Shown: positions 29,092-37,993 of the stretch, one piece after another
How the letters are laid out: each line of letters opens with the position of its first letter
How positions within the stretch are numbered: position 1 is the first letter of the stretch
NCBI GenBank assembly: GCA_038213375.1
Contig: JBBQTB010000025.1
Coordinates: 14,070-78,069, forward strand
Direction: 5' to 3'
Length of the DNA: 64,000 nt
From: JAAUTT01 sp038213375
GTDB taxonomy: Bacteria > Bacteroidota > Bacteroidia > Bacteroidales > JAAUTT01
Program-made: the position numbers and the translations under genes
The notes under the pieces: model-generated
What the model was told of the DNA's origin: nothing
The model's database searches: none
Seen by the model: only the letters and a program-made list of their open reading frames with translations

Positions 29092-30141
29092 CTACTTTTG
29101 CTCACTGTAAGCATTCCATCCCTGCGCAACTATGGGAATCTGTTGATTAAGATCTGTAAGCAAATGGCACCCTTCGGCCTTATGAGTCATATGTCCTATA
29201 ATTGAAATATCATTTCTTGAAAGAATGATATTATATTTCTCCAGCGGAACTGTAAAAAGTAACTCGTAATCTTCGCCACCATTGAGAGCACAAATCAATG
29301 GTTCCATATTAAATTCCCTTGCTACTACAATGGATTGCTGATGAATAGGTATCTTTTGATGATAAATGTTACACCCTGTATCAGATTGAGAGCAAATATG
29401 GAGCAACTCCGACGAAAGTCCATCGGAAATATCTATCATTGAGGTTGGTACAATATCATTTTTACTAAAGTAATCAATAATTTCTTTTCTTGCTTCTGGT
29501 TTAAGTTGTCGCTGAAGCACATAACTATATTCATCAAGTTTTGGCTGGCCACCTTTTGAATCTGCAAAAATTTTATTTTCACGTTCCAGCACTTGCAAGC
29601 CCAGATAGGCAGCCCCTAAATCACCTGTAACGCAAATTAAATCATTTTCTTTTGCTGTTGACCGATAAGTAATATTTTCCTTATCAACCTCTCCAATCAC
29701 TGTAATACTTATAGCAAACCCCGTCATTGAGGCGGATGTATCACCACCTACCAAATCAACCTGATATTCCTCACAAGCAAGTCTAAGACCCCCAAAAAAT
29801 TCATCGAGAGCCTCAACCGAAAATTTCTGCGAAACGGCTATAGAAACAACTAATTGCCGTGGCATGGCATTCATGGCATAAATATCCGAAAAATTTACTA
29901 TAGCAGCTTTATAACCAAGATGTTTCATTGGAGTATAAACCAGATTGAAATGAATACCTTCCATCAACATATCTGTGGTAATCACCTGACATTTATCTCC
30001 GTATTGAAGAACAGCAGCATCATCGCCAATACCTTTAATTGTGCTTTTATGATAGACAGGTAAATTGGTTGTTAAACGATCAATAAGTGCAAATTCACCA
30101 ATTTCACTCACGGAGGTAAGACCTTTTTTTGATTCACTCAT
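29092..30141 (-). CDS. thiL: Thiamine-monophosphate kinase
   Basis: The frame is open from 30192, but ATG at 30141 (M-S-E-S-K-K-G-L-T) gives the usual N-terminus, 349 residues. Motifs: G-E-F-A-L-I-D-R-L, G-D-D-A-A-V-L, T-D-M-L-M-E-G-I-H-F, V-G-G-D-T-S, and D-I-S-D-G-L with L-N-G-G-E-D-Y-E-L-L-F at the C-terminal side. ThiL phosphorylates thiamine monophosphate to thiamine diphosphate with ATP in the cytoplasm. It stands alone, convergent with the MFS gene and divergent from sufB. No TPP riboswitch was recognised upstream. Confidence 0.95.
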   Translation of the reverse strand: MSESKKGLTSVSEIGEFALIDRLTTNLPVYHKSTIKGIGDDAAVLQYGDKCQVITTDMLMEGIHFNLVYTPMKHLGYKAAIVNFSDIYAMNAMPRQLVVSIAVSQKFSVEALDEFFGGLRLACEEYQVDLVGGDTSASMTGFAISITVIGEVDKENITYRSTAKENDLICVTGDLGAAYLGLQVLERENKIFADSKGGQPKLDEYSYVLQRQLKPEARKEIIDYFSKNDIVPTSMIDISDGLSSELLHICSQSDTGCNIYHQKIPIHQQSIVVAREFNMEPLICALNGGEDYELLFTVPLEKYNIILSRNDISIIGHMTHKAEGCHLLTDLNQQIPIVAQGWNAYSEQK

Positions 30142-30337
30142 GGATACATGATTTAGGGCTGCGAAAATACTATTTTTTTTAATACACGACAAAAATATAA
30201 ATGTTTAAAAATCAATAAATTATTTTAATGATATTTGGATATAGACATGAAAATTAGGACACAACAAAATAAAGCAAAATAAACAAGTGATGGAGTTTGG
30301 TGTTCTTTTTTATGGATACGAAAAAACAGCCACTTTA

Positions 30338-30368
30338 TTTCAAGAGTTAATTTGTTTTCGTATTTTTG
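30338..30368 (+). promoter_or_regulatory. Promoter of the suf operon
   Basis: TATTTTTG (30361-30368) is a perfect TAnnTTTG -7 box, with TTTC (30338-30341) 19 bases upstream at the -33 place. Transcription would start near 30375, about 65 bases before sufB. The same TTTC-N19-TATTTTTG arrangement recurs before sufE. Confidence 0.6.
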
Positions 30369-30371
30369 CAA

Positions 30372-30394
30372 TTATTTAGAATAAATCTAAATAA
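30372..30394. promoter_or_regulatory. Perfect 9-bp palindrome over the suf transcription start (candidate operator)
   Basis: TTATTTAGA (30372-30380) and TCTAAATAA (30386-30394) form a perfect dyad with a 5-base centre, starting 3 bases after the -7 box. A dimeric repressor bound here would block RNA polymerase. AT-rich dyads of this size are typical for Fur/PerR-type or Rrf2-type regulators, which control suf operons in other bacteria; the actual regulator is not in the window. Confidence 0.5.
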
Positions 30395-30441
30395 GCAATA
30401 TGTGAACATTGTAATGTTGTTCAGTTTAATTTTGTAACAAT

Positions 30442-31890
30442 ATGAGTGAAGTAAACAATGATATTTTAAGTGAGGTAACTCAGCAGGATTATAAGTACGG
30501 CTTTGTTACTGATATAGAGACGGATACTATTCCAAAAGGATTGAGTGAGGATGTAGTTCGATTGATTTCGGAAAAGAAAGGCGAACCTGAATTCATGCTC
30601 GAATGGCGATTAAAAGCATTCCGTCACTGGCAAACTATGACCATGCCCAAATGGGCTCATTTAACCATTCCTGAAATTAATTATCAGGATATTATATTTT
30701 ATGCTGCGCCCAAACAAAATGCAAAATATGCAAGTATGGACGAAGTTGATCCCGAGCTACTTGCTACATTTGACAAGTTGGGTATCCCTCTAGGAGAGCG
30801 TAAACATCTTGCCGGTGTAGCGGTTGATGCAGTAATGGATAGTATATCAGTAAAAACAACATTTCGCGAAAGCCTGGCTGAGCTGGGAATTATTTTCTGT
30901 TCTATGAGCGATGCAATAAAAGAGCATCCCGATTTAGTGAAAAAATACCTTGGCTCTGTTGTTCCCTATAGCGATAATTTCTTTGCAACCCTCAATTCTG
31001 CAGTTTTTAGCGATGGTTCTTTTTGTTATATTCCCAAGGGTGTTCGCTGTCCCATGGAATTGTCCACTTACTTCCGTATAAATGCAGCTAATACCGGACA
31101 ATTTGAGCGTACTCTTTTAATTGCCGATGAGGATGCTTATGTTTCATATCTCGAAGGTTGCACAGCTCCCATGCGTGACGAAAATCAATTACATGCAGCG
31201 GTGGTTGAGCTTGTTGCTCTTAGCGGTGCATCCATCAAATATTCCACTGTTCAGAACTGGTATCCTGGGAGTAAGGAGGGAAAAGGGGGCATTTTCAATT
31301 TTGTAACTAAACGTGGAATTTGTAAAGGAGCTAATTCTAAAATATCCTGGACACAGGTTGAGACCGGATCGGCTGTTACCTGGAAATATCCAAGTTGTAT
31401 TCTGAGGGGTGACAATTCTTCAGCCGAATTCTATTCTGTTGCAGTAACAAACAATTACCAACAGGCTGATACAGGTACCAAAATGATTCACATTGGAAAA
31501 AACACCCGTAGCCGGATCGTGTCCAAGGGCATTTCAGCCGGGAAGAGCAATAATAGCTATCGTGGATTGGTTAAAATATCCAAAAATGCTGACAATGCCA
31601 GAAATTTTTCTCAATGTGATTCGCTTCTTTTGGGCAGCAAATGTGGCTCCCATACCTATCCGTATATTGAAGTAGAAAACAAAACAGCCAAGGTTGAACA
31701 TGAGGCTACAACCTCTAAAATTGGCGAAGATCAGATATTTTATTGCAATCAACGTGGCATTAGTACTGAAGATGCCGTTGGTTTGATTGTGAACGGGTAT
31801 GCAAGGGAAGTGCTTAATCAGCTTCCAATGGAATTTGCGGTGGAGGCACAAAAATTATTGCAGATCAGTTTGGAAGGAAGTGTAGGATAA
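30442..31890 (+). CDS. sufB: Fe-S cluster assembly scaffold SufB
   Basis: 482 residues, the family length. Conserved stretches include E-F-M-L-E-W-R-L-K-A-F-R-H-W, S-D-G-S-F-C-Y-I-P-K-G-V-R-C-P, Y-L-E-G-C-T-A-P and C-x-S-L-L-L-G-S-K-C-G-S-H-T-Y-P-Y-I-E. SufB forms the SufBC2D scaffold on which Fe-S clusters are built using sulfur from SufS/SufE. First gene of the operon. The gap to sufC is filled by a four-helix-bundle gene, which is unusual. Confidence 0.97.
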   Translation: MSEVNNDILSEVTQQDYKYGFVTDIETDTIPKGLSEDVVRLISEKKGEPEFMLEWRLKAFRHWQTMTMPKWAHLTIPEINYQDIIFYAAPKQNAKYASMDEVDPELLATFDKLGIPLGERKHLAGVAVDAVMDSISVKTTFRESLAELGIIFCSMSDAIKEHPDLVKKYLGSVVPYSDNFFATLNSAVFSDGSFCYIPKGVRCPMELSTYFRINAANTGQFERTLLIADEDAYVSYLEGCTAPMRDENQLHAAVVELVALSGASIKYSTVQNWYPGSKEGKGGIFNFVTKRGICKGANSKISWTQVETGSAVTWKYPSCILRGDNSSAEFYSVAVTNNYQQADTGTKMIHIGKNTRSRIVSKGISAGKSNNSYRGLVKISKNADNARNFSQCDSLLLGSKCGSHTYPYIEVENKTAKVEHEATTSKIGEDQIFYCNQRGISTEDAVGLIVNGYAREVLNQLPMEFAVEAQKLLQISLEGSVG

Positions 31891-31923
31891 TGGAGAATAT
31901 AAAGGAAGGTACAGAATGAAGGA

Positions 31924-32307
31924 ATGGAAAAGACAAAATCATTTGAAGAACTATTTGTTTGGAGGTATGCTCATGAGTTTGTCCTAAATACGTACAAGGT
32001 AATTGAGTTATATACAAAGAATGAGATTTTTGGACTTATTAGTCAATTTCGTCGGGCAGAAATTTCAATAGCAGCAAATAATGCGGAAGGATATAAAAAG
32101 AAAGGTAAAGCTGATAAACTAAGGGTTTTTAATTTTTCACAGGGTTCTTTGGAAGAATGCAGATATTCTATACTTCCAAGCAAGGATTTAAACTATTATG
32201 CAGATAATGTTTATATTGGATTAATTGAAAAGATAGAGAAGACAAGTCGTCTTTTGAATTCCTATTGTCAGGTAATTTCCGATTCGCTAAGGAAAAAAAT
32301 ACCATAA
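31924..32307 (+). CDS. Four helix bundle protein (23S rRNA intervening-sequence type)
   Basis: 127 residues. F-E-E-L-x-V-W-R-Y-A-H-E-F near the N-terminus, I-S-Q-F-R-R-A-E-I-S-I-A-A-N-N-A-E-G-Y in the middle and G-S-L-E-E-C-R-Y further on are the family signature. These small proteins are encoded in intervening sequences of 23S rRNA genes or as stand-alone genes that turn up in unrelated operons; their function is not established. Here the gene sits between sufB (33-base gap) and sufC (71-base gap). Three AACTTCT repeats follow its stop. It is probably a late insertion with no role in Fe-S assembly. Confidence 0.9.
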   Translation: MEKTKSFEELFVWRYAHEFVLNTYKVIELYTKNEIFGLISQFRRAEISIAANNAEGYKKKGKADKLRVFNFSQGSLEECRYSILPSKDLNYYADNVYIGLIEKIEKTSRLLNSYCQVISDSLRKKIP

Positions 32308-32354
32308 CTTCTCTAATTCTTTACTTCATTAACTTCTTAATTTCAATAACTTCT
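32304..32354 (+). repeat. Three AACTTCT direct repeats after the four-helix gene
   Basis: ATAACTTCT at 32304-32312, TTAACTTCT at 32329-32337 and ATAACTTCT at 32346-32354, in a pyrimidine-rich stretch. The first overlaps the stop codon of the four-helix gene. They may mark the edge of the inserted segment or be simple low-complexity sequence. Confidence 0.5.
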
Positions 32355-32378
32355 ATATATTACAAATAACAACAAAAT

Positions 32379-33155
32379 ATGCTCATAATTAAAGACTTAA
32401 AAGCTTCTATCAACAATAAGGAAATATTAAAAGGAATAAATCTGAAAGTGAATGCAGGTGAGGTTCATGCCATTATGGGTCCAAATGGCTCCGGCAAGAG
32501 TACGCTGGCCTCGGTTCTTACCGGTAGGGAATATGTGGAAGTTACCCACGGAAAAGTTACGTATTTTGGTGAAGATCTTCTCGAAATGATACCTGAGGAC
32601 AGGGCTCGAAAAGGTATCTTTCTGAGTTTTCAGTACCCTATTGAAATTCCCGGAGTAAGCATGGTAAACTTCATGAAAACCGCGCTTAATGAGCATCGTA
32701 AATTCAATGGATTACTTCCATTATCGGCATCGGATTTTTTGAAAGTAATGCGCGATAAGAAAAATTTGGTTGAGATTGATTCAAATCTTACAAATAGGGC
32801 AGTAAATGAAGGCTTTTCAGGTGGTGAAAAAAAGAAAAACGAAATTTTTCAAATGGCGCTTCTCGAGCCAAAATTGGCAATTCTTGACGAAACCGATTCC
32901 GGGCTAGATATTGACGCGTTGCGCATTGTGGCAAATGGAGTAAACAAACTTAGAACCAAAGAAAATGCAACCATTGTGATTACCCATTATCAGCGGCTAC
33001 TTGATCACATTGTACCCGATTTTGTGCATGTGCTTATGGATGGCCGGATTGTAAAGTCAGGAACAAAAGAATTGGCTTATCAACTGGAAGAAAAAGGGTA
33101 CGACTGGATAAAAAAAGAAGTTTATCCGGAATTAAACGGAAACGAAGTATTATAA
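32379..33155 (+). CDS. sufC: Fe-S cluster assembly ATPase SufC
   Basis: 258 residues. ABC ATPase with Walker A G-P-N-G-S-G-K-S-T, signature F-S-G-G-E-K-K-K-N-E, and Walker B L-A-I-L-D-E-T-D-S-G-L-D-I-D, the last being the characteristic SufC form. It supplies ATP hydrolysis to the SufBC2D scaffold in the cytoplasm. It lies between the inserted four-helix gene and sufD (20-base gap). Confidence 0.97.
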   Translation: MLIIKDLKASINNKEILKGINLKVNAGEVHAIMGPNGSGKSTLASVLTGREYVEVTHGKVTYFGEDLLEMIPEDRARKGIFLSFQYPIEIPGVSMVNFMKTALNEHRKFNGLLPLSASDFLKVMRDKKNLVEIDSNLTNRAVNEGFSGGEKKKNEIFQMALLEPKLAILDETDSGLDIDALRIVANGVNKLRTKENATIVITHYQRLLDHIVPDFVHVLMDGRIVKSGTKELAYQLEEKGYDWIKKEVYPELNGNEVL

Positions 33156-33175
33156 TAAGTATCAATTCGAAATGT

Positions 33176-34522
33176 ATGTCTGAAACAACAAATATATATT
33201 CTTCCTTGTATCAGGAAAGCAAAGAAAAATTTGGAGCATCGGATCCTGGGTTTATTTCAATACTTAGGGAGGATGCTTTGAATTTACTTACCAAAAATGG
33301 TTTTCCCGGGAAAAAGGACGAGCAATATAAGTATTCATTTTTGGAACCATATTTTAGCAACGGATACAACCGGTATTTGGCGCCAAAACCAATATCTTTT
33401 GATGTTAATCACCTTTTTCGGTGCGATGTTCCAGCATTGGATACTCAGGTGATTATTCTGTTAAATGGTTTTTATTTTGATAAAGCTAATCCGCTAAAAA
33501 CTTTAGCTGGTGGGATAATTGTAGGCAGTTTTGAAGAAGCTGTAAAAAAGCATCCTGACTTGGTCGAAAAATACCTGGGAAAATGTGCAAATAGCACTGA
33601 TAGTTACGTAGCATTAAATACGGCTCTTGCCCACGATGGTATTTTTTTGTATGTACCCAAGGGGAAAATATTGGAGAAGCCGATCCAGATCATTAACGTT
33701 TTATTGTCGGACGAAGAGCTGATGGTGCAGCACCGGAATCTTTTCATCATGGAGGAAAATAGTCAGGCTAAAGTGATTGTATGTGATCATACGCTTAGTC
33801 CTGTAAAATTTTTGACAAATTCAGTAAATGAAATATTTGTTGGTGAAAATGCCTATTTTGATTATTTCAAGGTTCAGAATGAGCATAATGACTCTGTGCA
33901 GGTCTCACATTCTTTTATTAATCAGGAAAAAGCCAGTAACTGCCGGTCAACAACCATCACTCTGCATGGTGGAGTTGTTAGAAACAATCTCACAGTGAAG
34001 CTAAATGGTGAAGGATGTGAAAATTATGCCTATGGATTGTTTGTGAGTGATGAAAATCAAAAAGTAGATAACGCATTGTTTATCGATCACGCAAAGCCTA
34101 ATTGTCATAGCAGCCAACTCTTTAAAGCAATCCTTGACGACTCCTCCTCTGGAGCATTTACCGGGAAGATATTGGTTGAAAGAGATGCTCAAAAGACATT
34201 GGCTTACCAGCGAAACAGCAGCATTCTTATGACCGATGATGCTAAAATGAACTCCAAACCACAGCTCGAAATATATGCAGATGACGTTAAGTGCAGTCAT
34301 GGCGCCACAGTTGGTCAGCTCGACGAAGAAGCACTTTTTTATCTCAGGTCAAGAGGTATCACCGAGAGTGAAGCCAGATTAATGTTAATGTACGCTTTTG
34401 CTTTTGAAATTTTAAATGAAATTAAAATAGAACCTCTTAAGGATCGTATGAGTGAATTGATTGAAAAACGTCTTCGGGGAGAACTCTCACGCTGCAACAA
34501 TTGCGAAATGCATTGCAGTTAG
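33176..34522 (+). CDS. sufD: Fe-S cluster assembly protein SufD
   Basis: 448 residues, related to SufB in its C-terminal beta-helix region (F-K-A-I-L-D-D-S-S-S-G-A-F-T-G-K-I, C-S-H-G-A-T-V-G-Q-L-D-E-E-A-L-F-Y-L-R-S-R-G). The conserved His in C-S-H-G is present; it helps form the cluster at the SufB-SufD interface. The protein ends in C-N-N-C-E-M-H-C-S, a Cys-rich tail. Between sufC and sufS; 78-base gap to sufS. Confidence 0.96.
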   Translation: MSETTNIYSSLYQESKEKFGASDPGFISILREDALNLLTKNGFPGKKDEQYKYSFLEPYFSNGYNRYLAPKPISFDVNHLFRCDVPALDTQVIILLNGFYFDKANPLKTLAGGIIVGSFEEAVKKHPDLVEKYLGKCANSTDSYVALNTALAHDGIFLYVPKGKILEKPIQIINVLLSDEELMVQHRNLFIMEENSQAKVIVCDHTLSPVKFLTNSVNEIFVGENAYFDYFKVQNEHNDSVQVSHSFINQEKASNCRSTTITLHGGVVRNNLTVKLNGEGCENYAYGLFVSDENQKVDNALFIDHAKPNCHSSQLFKAILDDSSSGAFTGKILVERDAQKTLAYQRNSSILMTDDAKMNSKPQLEIYADDVKCSHGATVGQLDEEALFYLRSRGITESEARLMLMYAFAFEILNEIKIEPLKDRMSELIEKRLRGELSRCNNCEMHCS

Positions 34523-34600
34523 GAAGAGAATGTTTTGTTTAACGGAACATGCTAAGTGCCAAATACCAAGTACGAATTCTTACAGCTTAAATAAACTATC

Positions 34601-35821
34601 GTGAATTTTGATATAACGAATATTCGGAAGGATTTTCCTGTTCTAGCTCAACAGGTATATGGAAAACCATTGGTTTATATGGACAATGGCGCTACAACAC
34701 AGAAACCTCAGATTGTGATTGACACCATCAATAAATTGCATTCTGATCAAAATTCCTCCATTCACAGGGGTGTGCACTATTTGAGCGAGCAAATAACTGT
34801 GCAATATGAAAATGCCCGTAAAATTGTTCAGGAATTTATTAATGCTGAATTTTCGCAGGAAATAATTTTTACTTCAGGAACCACCGGATCGATAAATGCC
34901 GTTGCTTTTTCTTTTGGTGAAGCATATATCAAACCGGGCGATGAGATAATTATTTCGGAGATGGAACATCATTCCAACATCGTTCCGTGGCAAATGATGT
35001 GCGATCGAAAACATGCTAAATTGAGGGTAATTCCTATTTCAGATGATGGTGAATTAATTCTTGATGAGTACAGAAAGCTTCTAAACAGTAAAACCAGATT
35101 GGTTGCTGTTAATCAGGTTTCTAATTCGCTTGGTACCGTTAACCCGATTAAAGAAATCATTGACTTGGCACACAATGCAGGAGCCAAAGTTCTAATTGAC
35201 GGCGCTCAGGGTATCCAGCATGGTAAGGTTGATGTTCAGGAATTAGGATGCGATTTTTATGCATTTTCAGGGCATAAATTATATGGACCAACCGGAATAG
35301 GAGTATTGTACGGTAAAGAAAAGCTTCTTTTCGATATGCCCCCATATCAGGGCGGTGGCGACATGGTGGAATGCGTTTCATTTGACAGAACCACCTATAA
35401 CTCGTTACCATTTAAATTCGAAGCCGGCACATCAAATTATATTGGTGCAATCGGCTTGGCGTCTGCGATAGACTATGTAAAAGCCATTGGTCTTGAAAAC
35501 ATTGCTTTGTACGAGCACAAATTGCTCACCTACGCCACACAAAAGTTGATACAGATTGATGGATTGAGGATTTATGGCAATGCCCCGAATAAAATCTCAA
35601 TCATTTCATTTCTTATAGGTAACATACATCCTTACGATATGGGAATGATTCTTGACAAAATGGGAATAGCCGTTCGTACCGGAACTCATTGTACTATGCC
35701 ATTAATGGATAGATACGAAATAGAAGGAACAGTGAGAGCTTCGATGGTTTTCTATAATACCCTTGAAGAAATTGATAAACTTTATGATGGATTGGTAATA
35801 GCCAAATCGATGTTAGAATAG
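34601..35821 (+). CDS. sufS: Cysteine desulfurase SufS
   Basis: 406 residues from a GTG start. PLP-dependent class V aminotransferase fold: A-T-T-Q-K-P, M-E-H-H-S-N-I-V-P-W, D-G-A-Q-G, the PLP lysine in F-S-G-H-K-L-Y-G-P-T-G-I-G, and the catalytic Cys in R-T-G-T-H-C-T-M-P-L-M. It takes sulfur from cysteine and passes it to SufE. Another start is possible only further inside, so GTG at 34601, which gives the usual N-F-D-I-x-x-I-R-K-D-F-P-V opening, is preferred. Confidence 0.96.
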   Translation: MNFDITNIRKDFPVLAQQVYGKPLVYMDNGATTQKPQIVIDTINKLHSDQNSSIHRGVHYLSEQITVQYENARKIVQEFINAEFSQEIIFTSGTTGSINAVAFSFGEAYIKPGDEIIISEMEHHSNIVPWQMMCDRKHAKLRVIPISDDGELILDEYRKLLNSKTRLVAVNQVSNSLGTVNPIKEIIDLAHNAGAKVLIDGAQGIQHGKVDVQELGCDFYAFSGHKLYGPTGIGVLYGKEKLLFDMPPYQGGGDMVECVSFDRTTYNSLPFKFEAGTSNYIGAIGLASAIDYVKAIGLENIALYEHKLLTYATQKLIQIDGLRIYGNAPNKISIISFLIGNIHPYDMGMILDKMGIAVRTGTHCTMPLMDRYEIEGTVRASMVFYNTLEEIDKLYDGLVIAKSMLE

Positions 35822-35898
35822 ATAATATTTTGGGATAGATTTAAAAATTCCAAAATTTGTATTTTCCTCTTGGTTCTTGATTCTTTGTTCTTGACTCT

Positions 35899-35929
35899 TT
35901 TCTCTATCGAAATATAATTGTTATTTTTG
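35899..35929 (+). promoter_or_regulatory. Internal promoter before sufE
   Basis: TTTC (35899-35902), 19 bases, then TATTTTTG (35922-35929), the same spacing and boxes as the suf operon promoter. The predicted start is about 13-15 bases before the sufE ATG. There is no palindrome like the one at 30372 here, so this promoter may be unregulated. Confidence 0.55.
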
Positions 35930-35948
35930 TAGCATTAAACGTTATATA

Positions 35949-36377
35949 ATGACACTCGAAGAAATTCAGGAAGAAATAATACAAGAGTTTGAGCAATTTG
36001 GCGATTGGATGGAAAAATACAATTACCTGATTGAGATAAGCAAAGACCTCGAACCTATCAACGTTAAGGACAAAGTTCCCGAAAACGTTATTCATGGTTG
36101 TCAGTCAAGAGTTTGGTTGATTTCCGAAATGAGTGACGATAAAATTGTTTTTAAAGCCGATAGCGATGCCATTATTACAAAAGGTATCATCGCACTTTTA
36201 ATAAGGGTACTTTCGGGCAGAAAACCCGACGAAATAATGAATGCCGACTTGTATTTTATTGATCAGATCGGGTTAAGGCAAAATTTATCTCCAACCCGCT
36301 CTAATGGGCTACTTTCCATGGTTAAGCAAATGAAATTGTATGGCTTGGCTTATCATACTAAATTGTCTCAACAATAA
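35949..36377 (+). CDS. sufE: Cysteine desulfuration protein SufE
   Basis: 142 residues. The sulfur-accepting Cys is in V-I-H-G-C-Q-S-R-V-W-L (about residue 52), with I-T-K-G-I-I-A-L-L-I-R-V-L-S-G following as in the family. SufE takes the persulfide from SufS and delivers it to SufB. It is separated from sufS by 127 bases holding its own promoter candidate. Confidence 0.95.
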   Translation: MTLEEIQEEIIQEFEQFGDWMEKYNYLIEISKDLEPINVKDKVPENVIHGCQSRVWLISEMSDDKIVFKADSDAIITKGIIALLIRVLSGRKPDEIMNADLYFIDQIGLRQNLSPTRSNGLLSMVKQMKLYGLAYHTKLSQQ

Positions 36378-36531
36378 TTTGTACATATTCAGTTTTTCAG
36401 AACAACTTTTTTAATGAATTGTTTTAAGATATATTGAATACGAGAATCAAGACAAAAAATTCAATCTTATTGTCATTTTATTCAGTACTTTTTTCTCATT
36501 ACTTGATTTATACGAGGTTAATATTTAAGCT

Positions 36532-36852
36532 ATGGCAGATACCGATTTACTCCAAATAGAAACTGAGGTTGTTAAAGCCCTCAAAAATACGTTCGATCCT
36601 GAAATTCCTGTAAATATATATGACTTGGGTCTTATTTATAAGATTGATGTTGACGACTATAATCAGGTGGAAATAACGATGACACTTACTGCTCCTAATT
36701 GCCCCATGGCCGACGAGCTGCTATTGGAAGTGAAACAGAAAGTTGAAGCGATAGAAGGGGTAAAAATGGCCGCGATTAATTTGACTTTCGATCCGCCCTG
36801 GGATAAAAATATGATGAGTGAGGAAGCTCTTTTGGAATTAGGGTTTATGTAG
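36532..36852 (+). CDS. SUF-associated MIP18/DUF59 family protein
   Basis: 106 residues, a single DUF59 domain: F-D-P-E-I-P-V-N-I-Y-D-L-G-L-I-Y near residue 20, T-A-P-N-C-P-M-A-D-E-L near 60 with the conserved Cys, and D-P-P-W-D at the C-terminal side. Such proteins (SufT-like) help mature or traffic Fe-S clusters. The suf context supports this role. A 154-base AT-rich gap precedes it; 36 bases to queG. Confidence 0.92.
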   Translation: MADTDLLQIETEVVKALKNTFDPEIPVNIYDLGLIYKIDVDDYNQVEITMTLTAPNCPMADELLLEVKQKVEAIEGVKMAAINLTFDPPWDKNMMSEEALLELGFM

Positions 36853-36888
36853 TAATTCGATCATTAACTGATTTCTTGAAGTAATAAT

Positions 36889-37833
36889 ATGGAATTGTCG
36901 CGAGATAAAAGCGAGATATCAGAATTAATTCGAAAGGAGGCGTTTCGCTTGGGGTTTAGTGATATAGGATTTTCGAATGCAAGATTTGCTTCAGAATGTG
37001 AAAAACCTCTCAATGATTGGCTTGGGAATGGCCATCATGCCGGAATGGATTATATGGCACGTAACTTTGATAAACGATTGAATCCGGCTCTTCTCGTTGA
37101 AGGAGCCACATCGGTTGTATCTCTTCTATATAATTATTACTCAACAGAATCTCTTACCGGCGCACCATACAAAATTGCCAAATATGCTTACGGGGAAGAT
37201 TATCACGATGTTATTAAAGTGAAACTTCGTGAACTCAGCCATTATATCAATGAGAATTTTGGAGAACAGACTCAACGCAGCTTTATTGATTCAGCGCCTG
37301 TTATGGAAAGATTCTGGGCGCAAAATAGCGGATTGGGTTGGATTGGGAAAAACAGTTGTTTGATATCCCGTAAACATGGGTCATTTTTATTCATTGCTGA
37401 AATCATTACATCTCTGGAATTAGAGTATGACGTGCCGTTGAACGAATATTGCGGGACGTGTCGGAAGTGTATTGATTCGTGCCCAACACATGCAATTTCT
37501 GAAACCAGAACCGTAAATAGTCACCAGTGCATTTCGTATCAAACCATTGAAAACCATGCCGAAATACCATCGGAATTAAAAGGTAAGTTTGCAGATAATA
37601 TTTTCGGATGCGATATTTGTCAGGATGTTTGTCCATGGAATAAAAAAGCACACGTTCATTCCGAGCCTTTATTTTCTCTCAAAAAGGAGGTTCAGGAGAT
37701 GACTAAGGAAGGTTGGAATAATCTGGACGAAGCAAACTTTCGTTCTATTTTTAAAAAGTCGGCAGTAAAAAGGACTAAATTCAAAGGTTTACAGCGGAAT
37801 ATTCGTTTTGTTCGTATAAACCAATCTGAGTAA
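36889..37833 (+). CDS. queG: Epoxyqueuosine reductase
   Basis: 314 residues. Two ferredoxin-like 4Fe-4S motifs are clear: C-G-T-C-R-K-C-I-D-S-C-P (about 188-199) and C-D-I-C-Q-D-V-C-P-W-N-K (about 242-253). Y-A-Y-G-E-D-Y-H and R-F-W-A-Q-N-S-G-L-G-W-I-G-K-N are family blocks around the cobalamin/tRNA site. It reduces epoxyqueuosine to queuosine in tRNA anticodons. Shorter than the 379-residue E. coli protein, which has an extra C-terminal repeat region. A direct client of the suf genes just upstream. Confidence 0.95.
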   Translation: MELSRDKSEISELIRKEAFRLGFSDIGFSNARFASECEKPLNDWLGNGHHAGMDYMARNFDKRLNPALLVEGATSVVSLLYNYYSTESLTGAPYKIAKYAYGEDYHDVIKVKLRELSHYINENFGEQTQRSFIDSAPVMERFWAQNSGLGWIGKNSCLISRKHGSFLFIAEIITSLELEYDVPLNEYCGTCRKCIDSCPTHAISETRTVNSHQCISYQTIENHAEIPSELKGKFADNIFGCDICQDVCPWNKKAHVHSEPLFSLKKEVQEMTKEGWNNLDEANFRSIFKKSAVKRTKFKGLQRNIRFVRINQSE

Positions 37834-37993
37834 TGGTTATTGTAAAATCGTTTGAAATTTTAATCATCACATTAATAATAATATACAATTTTTAGTAAAA
37901 ATATTTTGTAAATATCACTTACAATTTAATAAAAAGTTGTAATTTCAGTTATGATTCGGTTTGTGAAAGTGAGCATTTATATAGCAAAAAGCC

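Noticed and set aside
30142..30192. Longer thiL start at 30192
   Set aside because: The extra 17 residues have no counterpart in ThiL and the stretch is AT-rich leader DNA.
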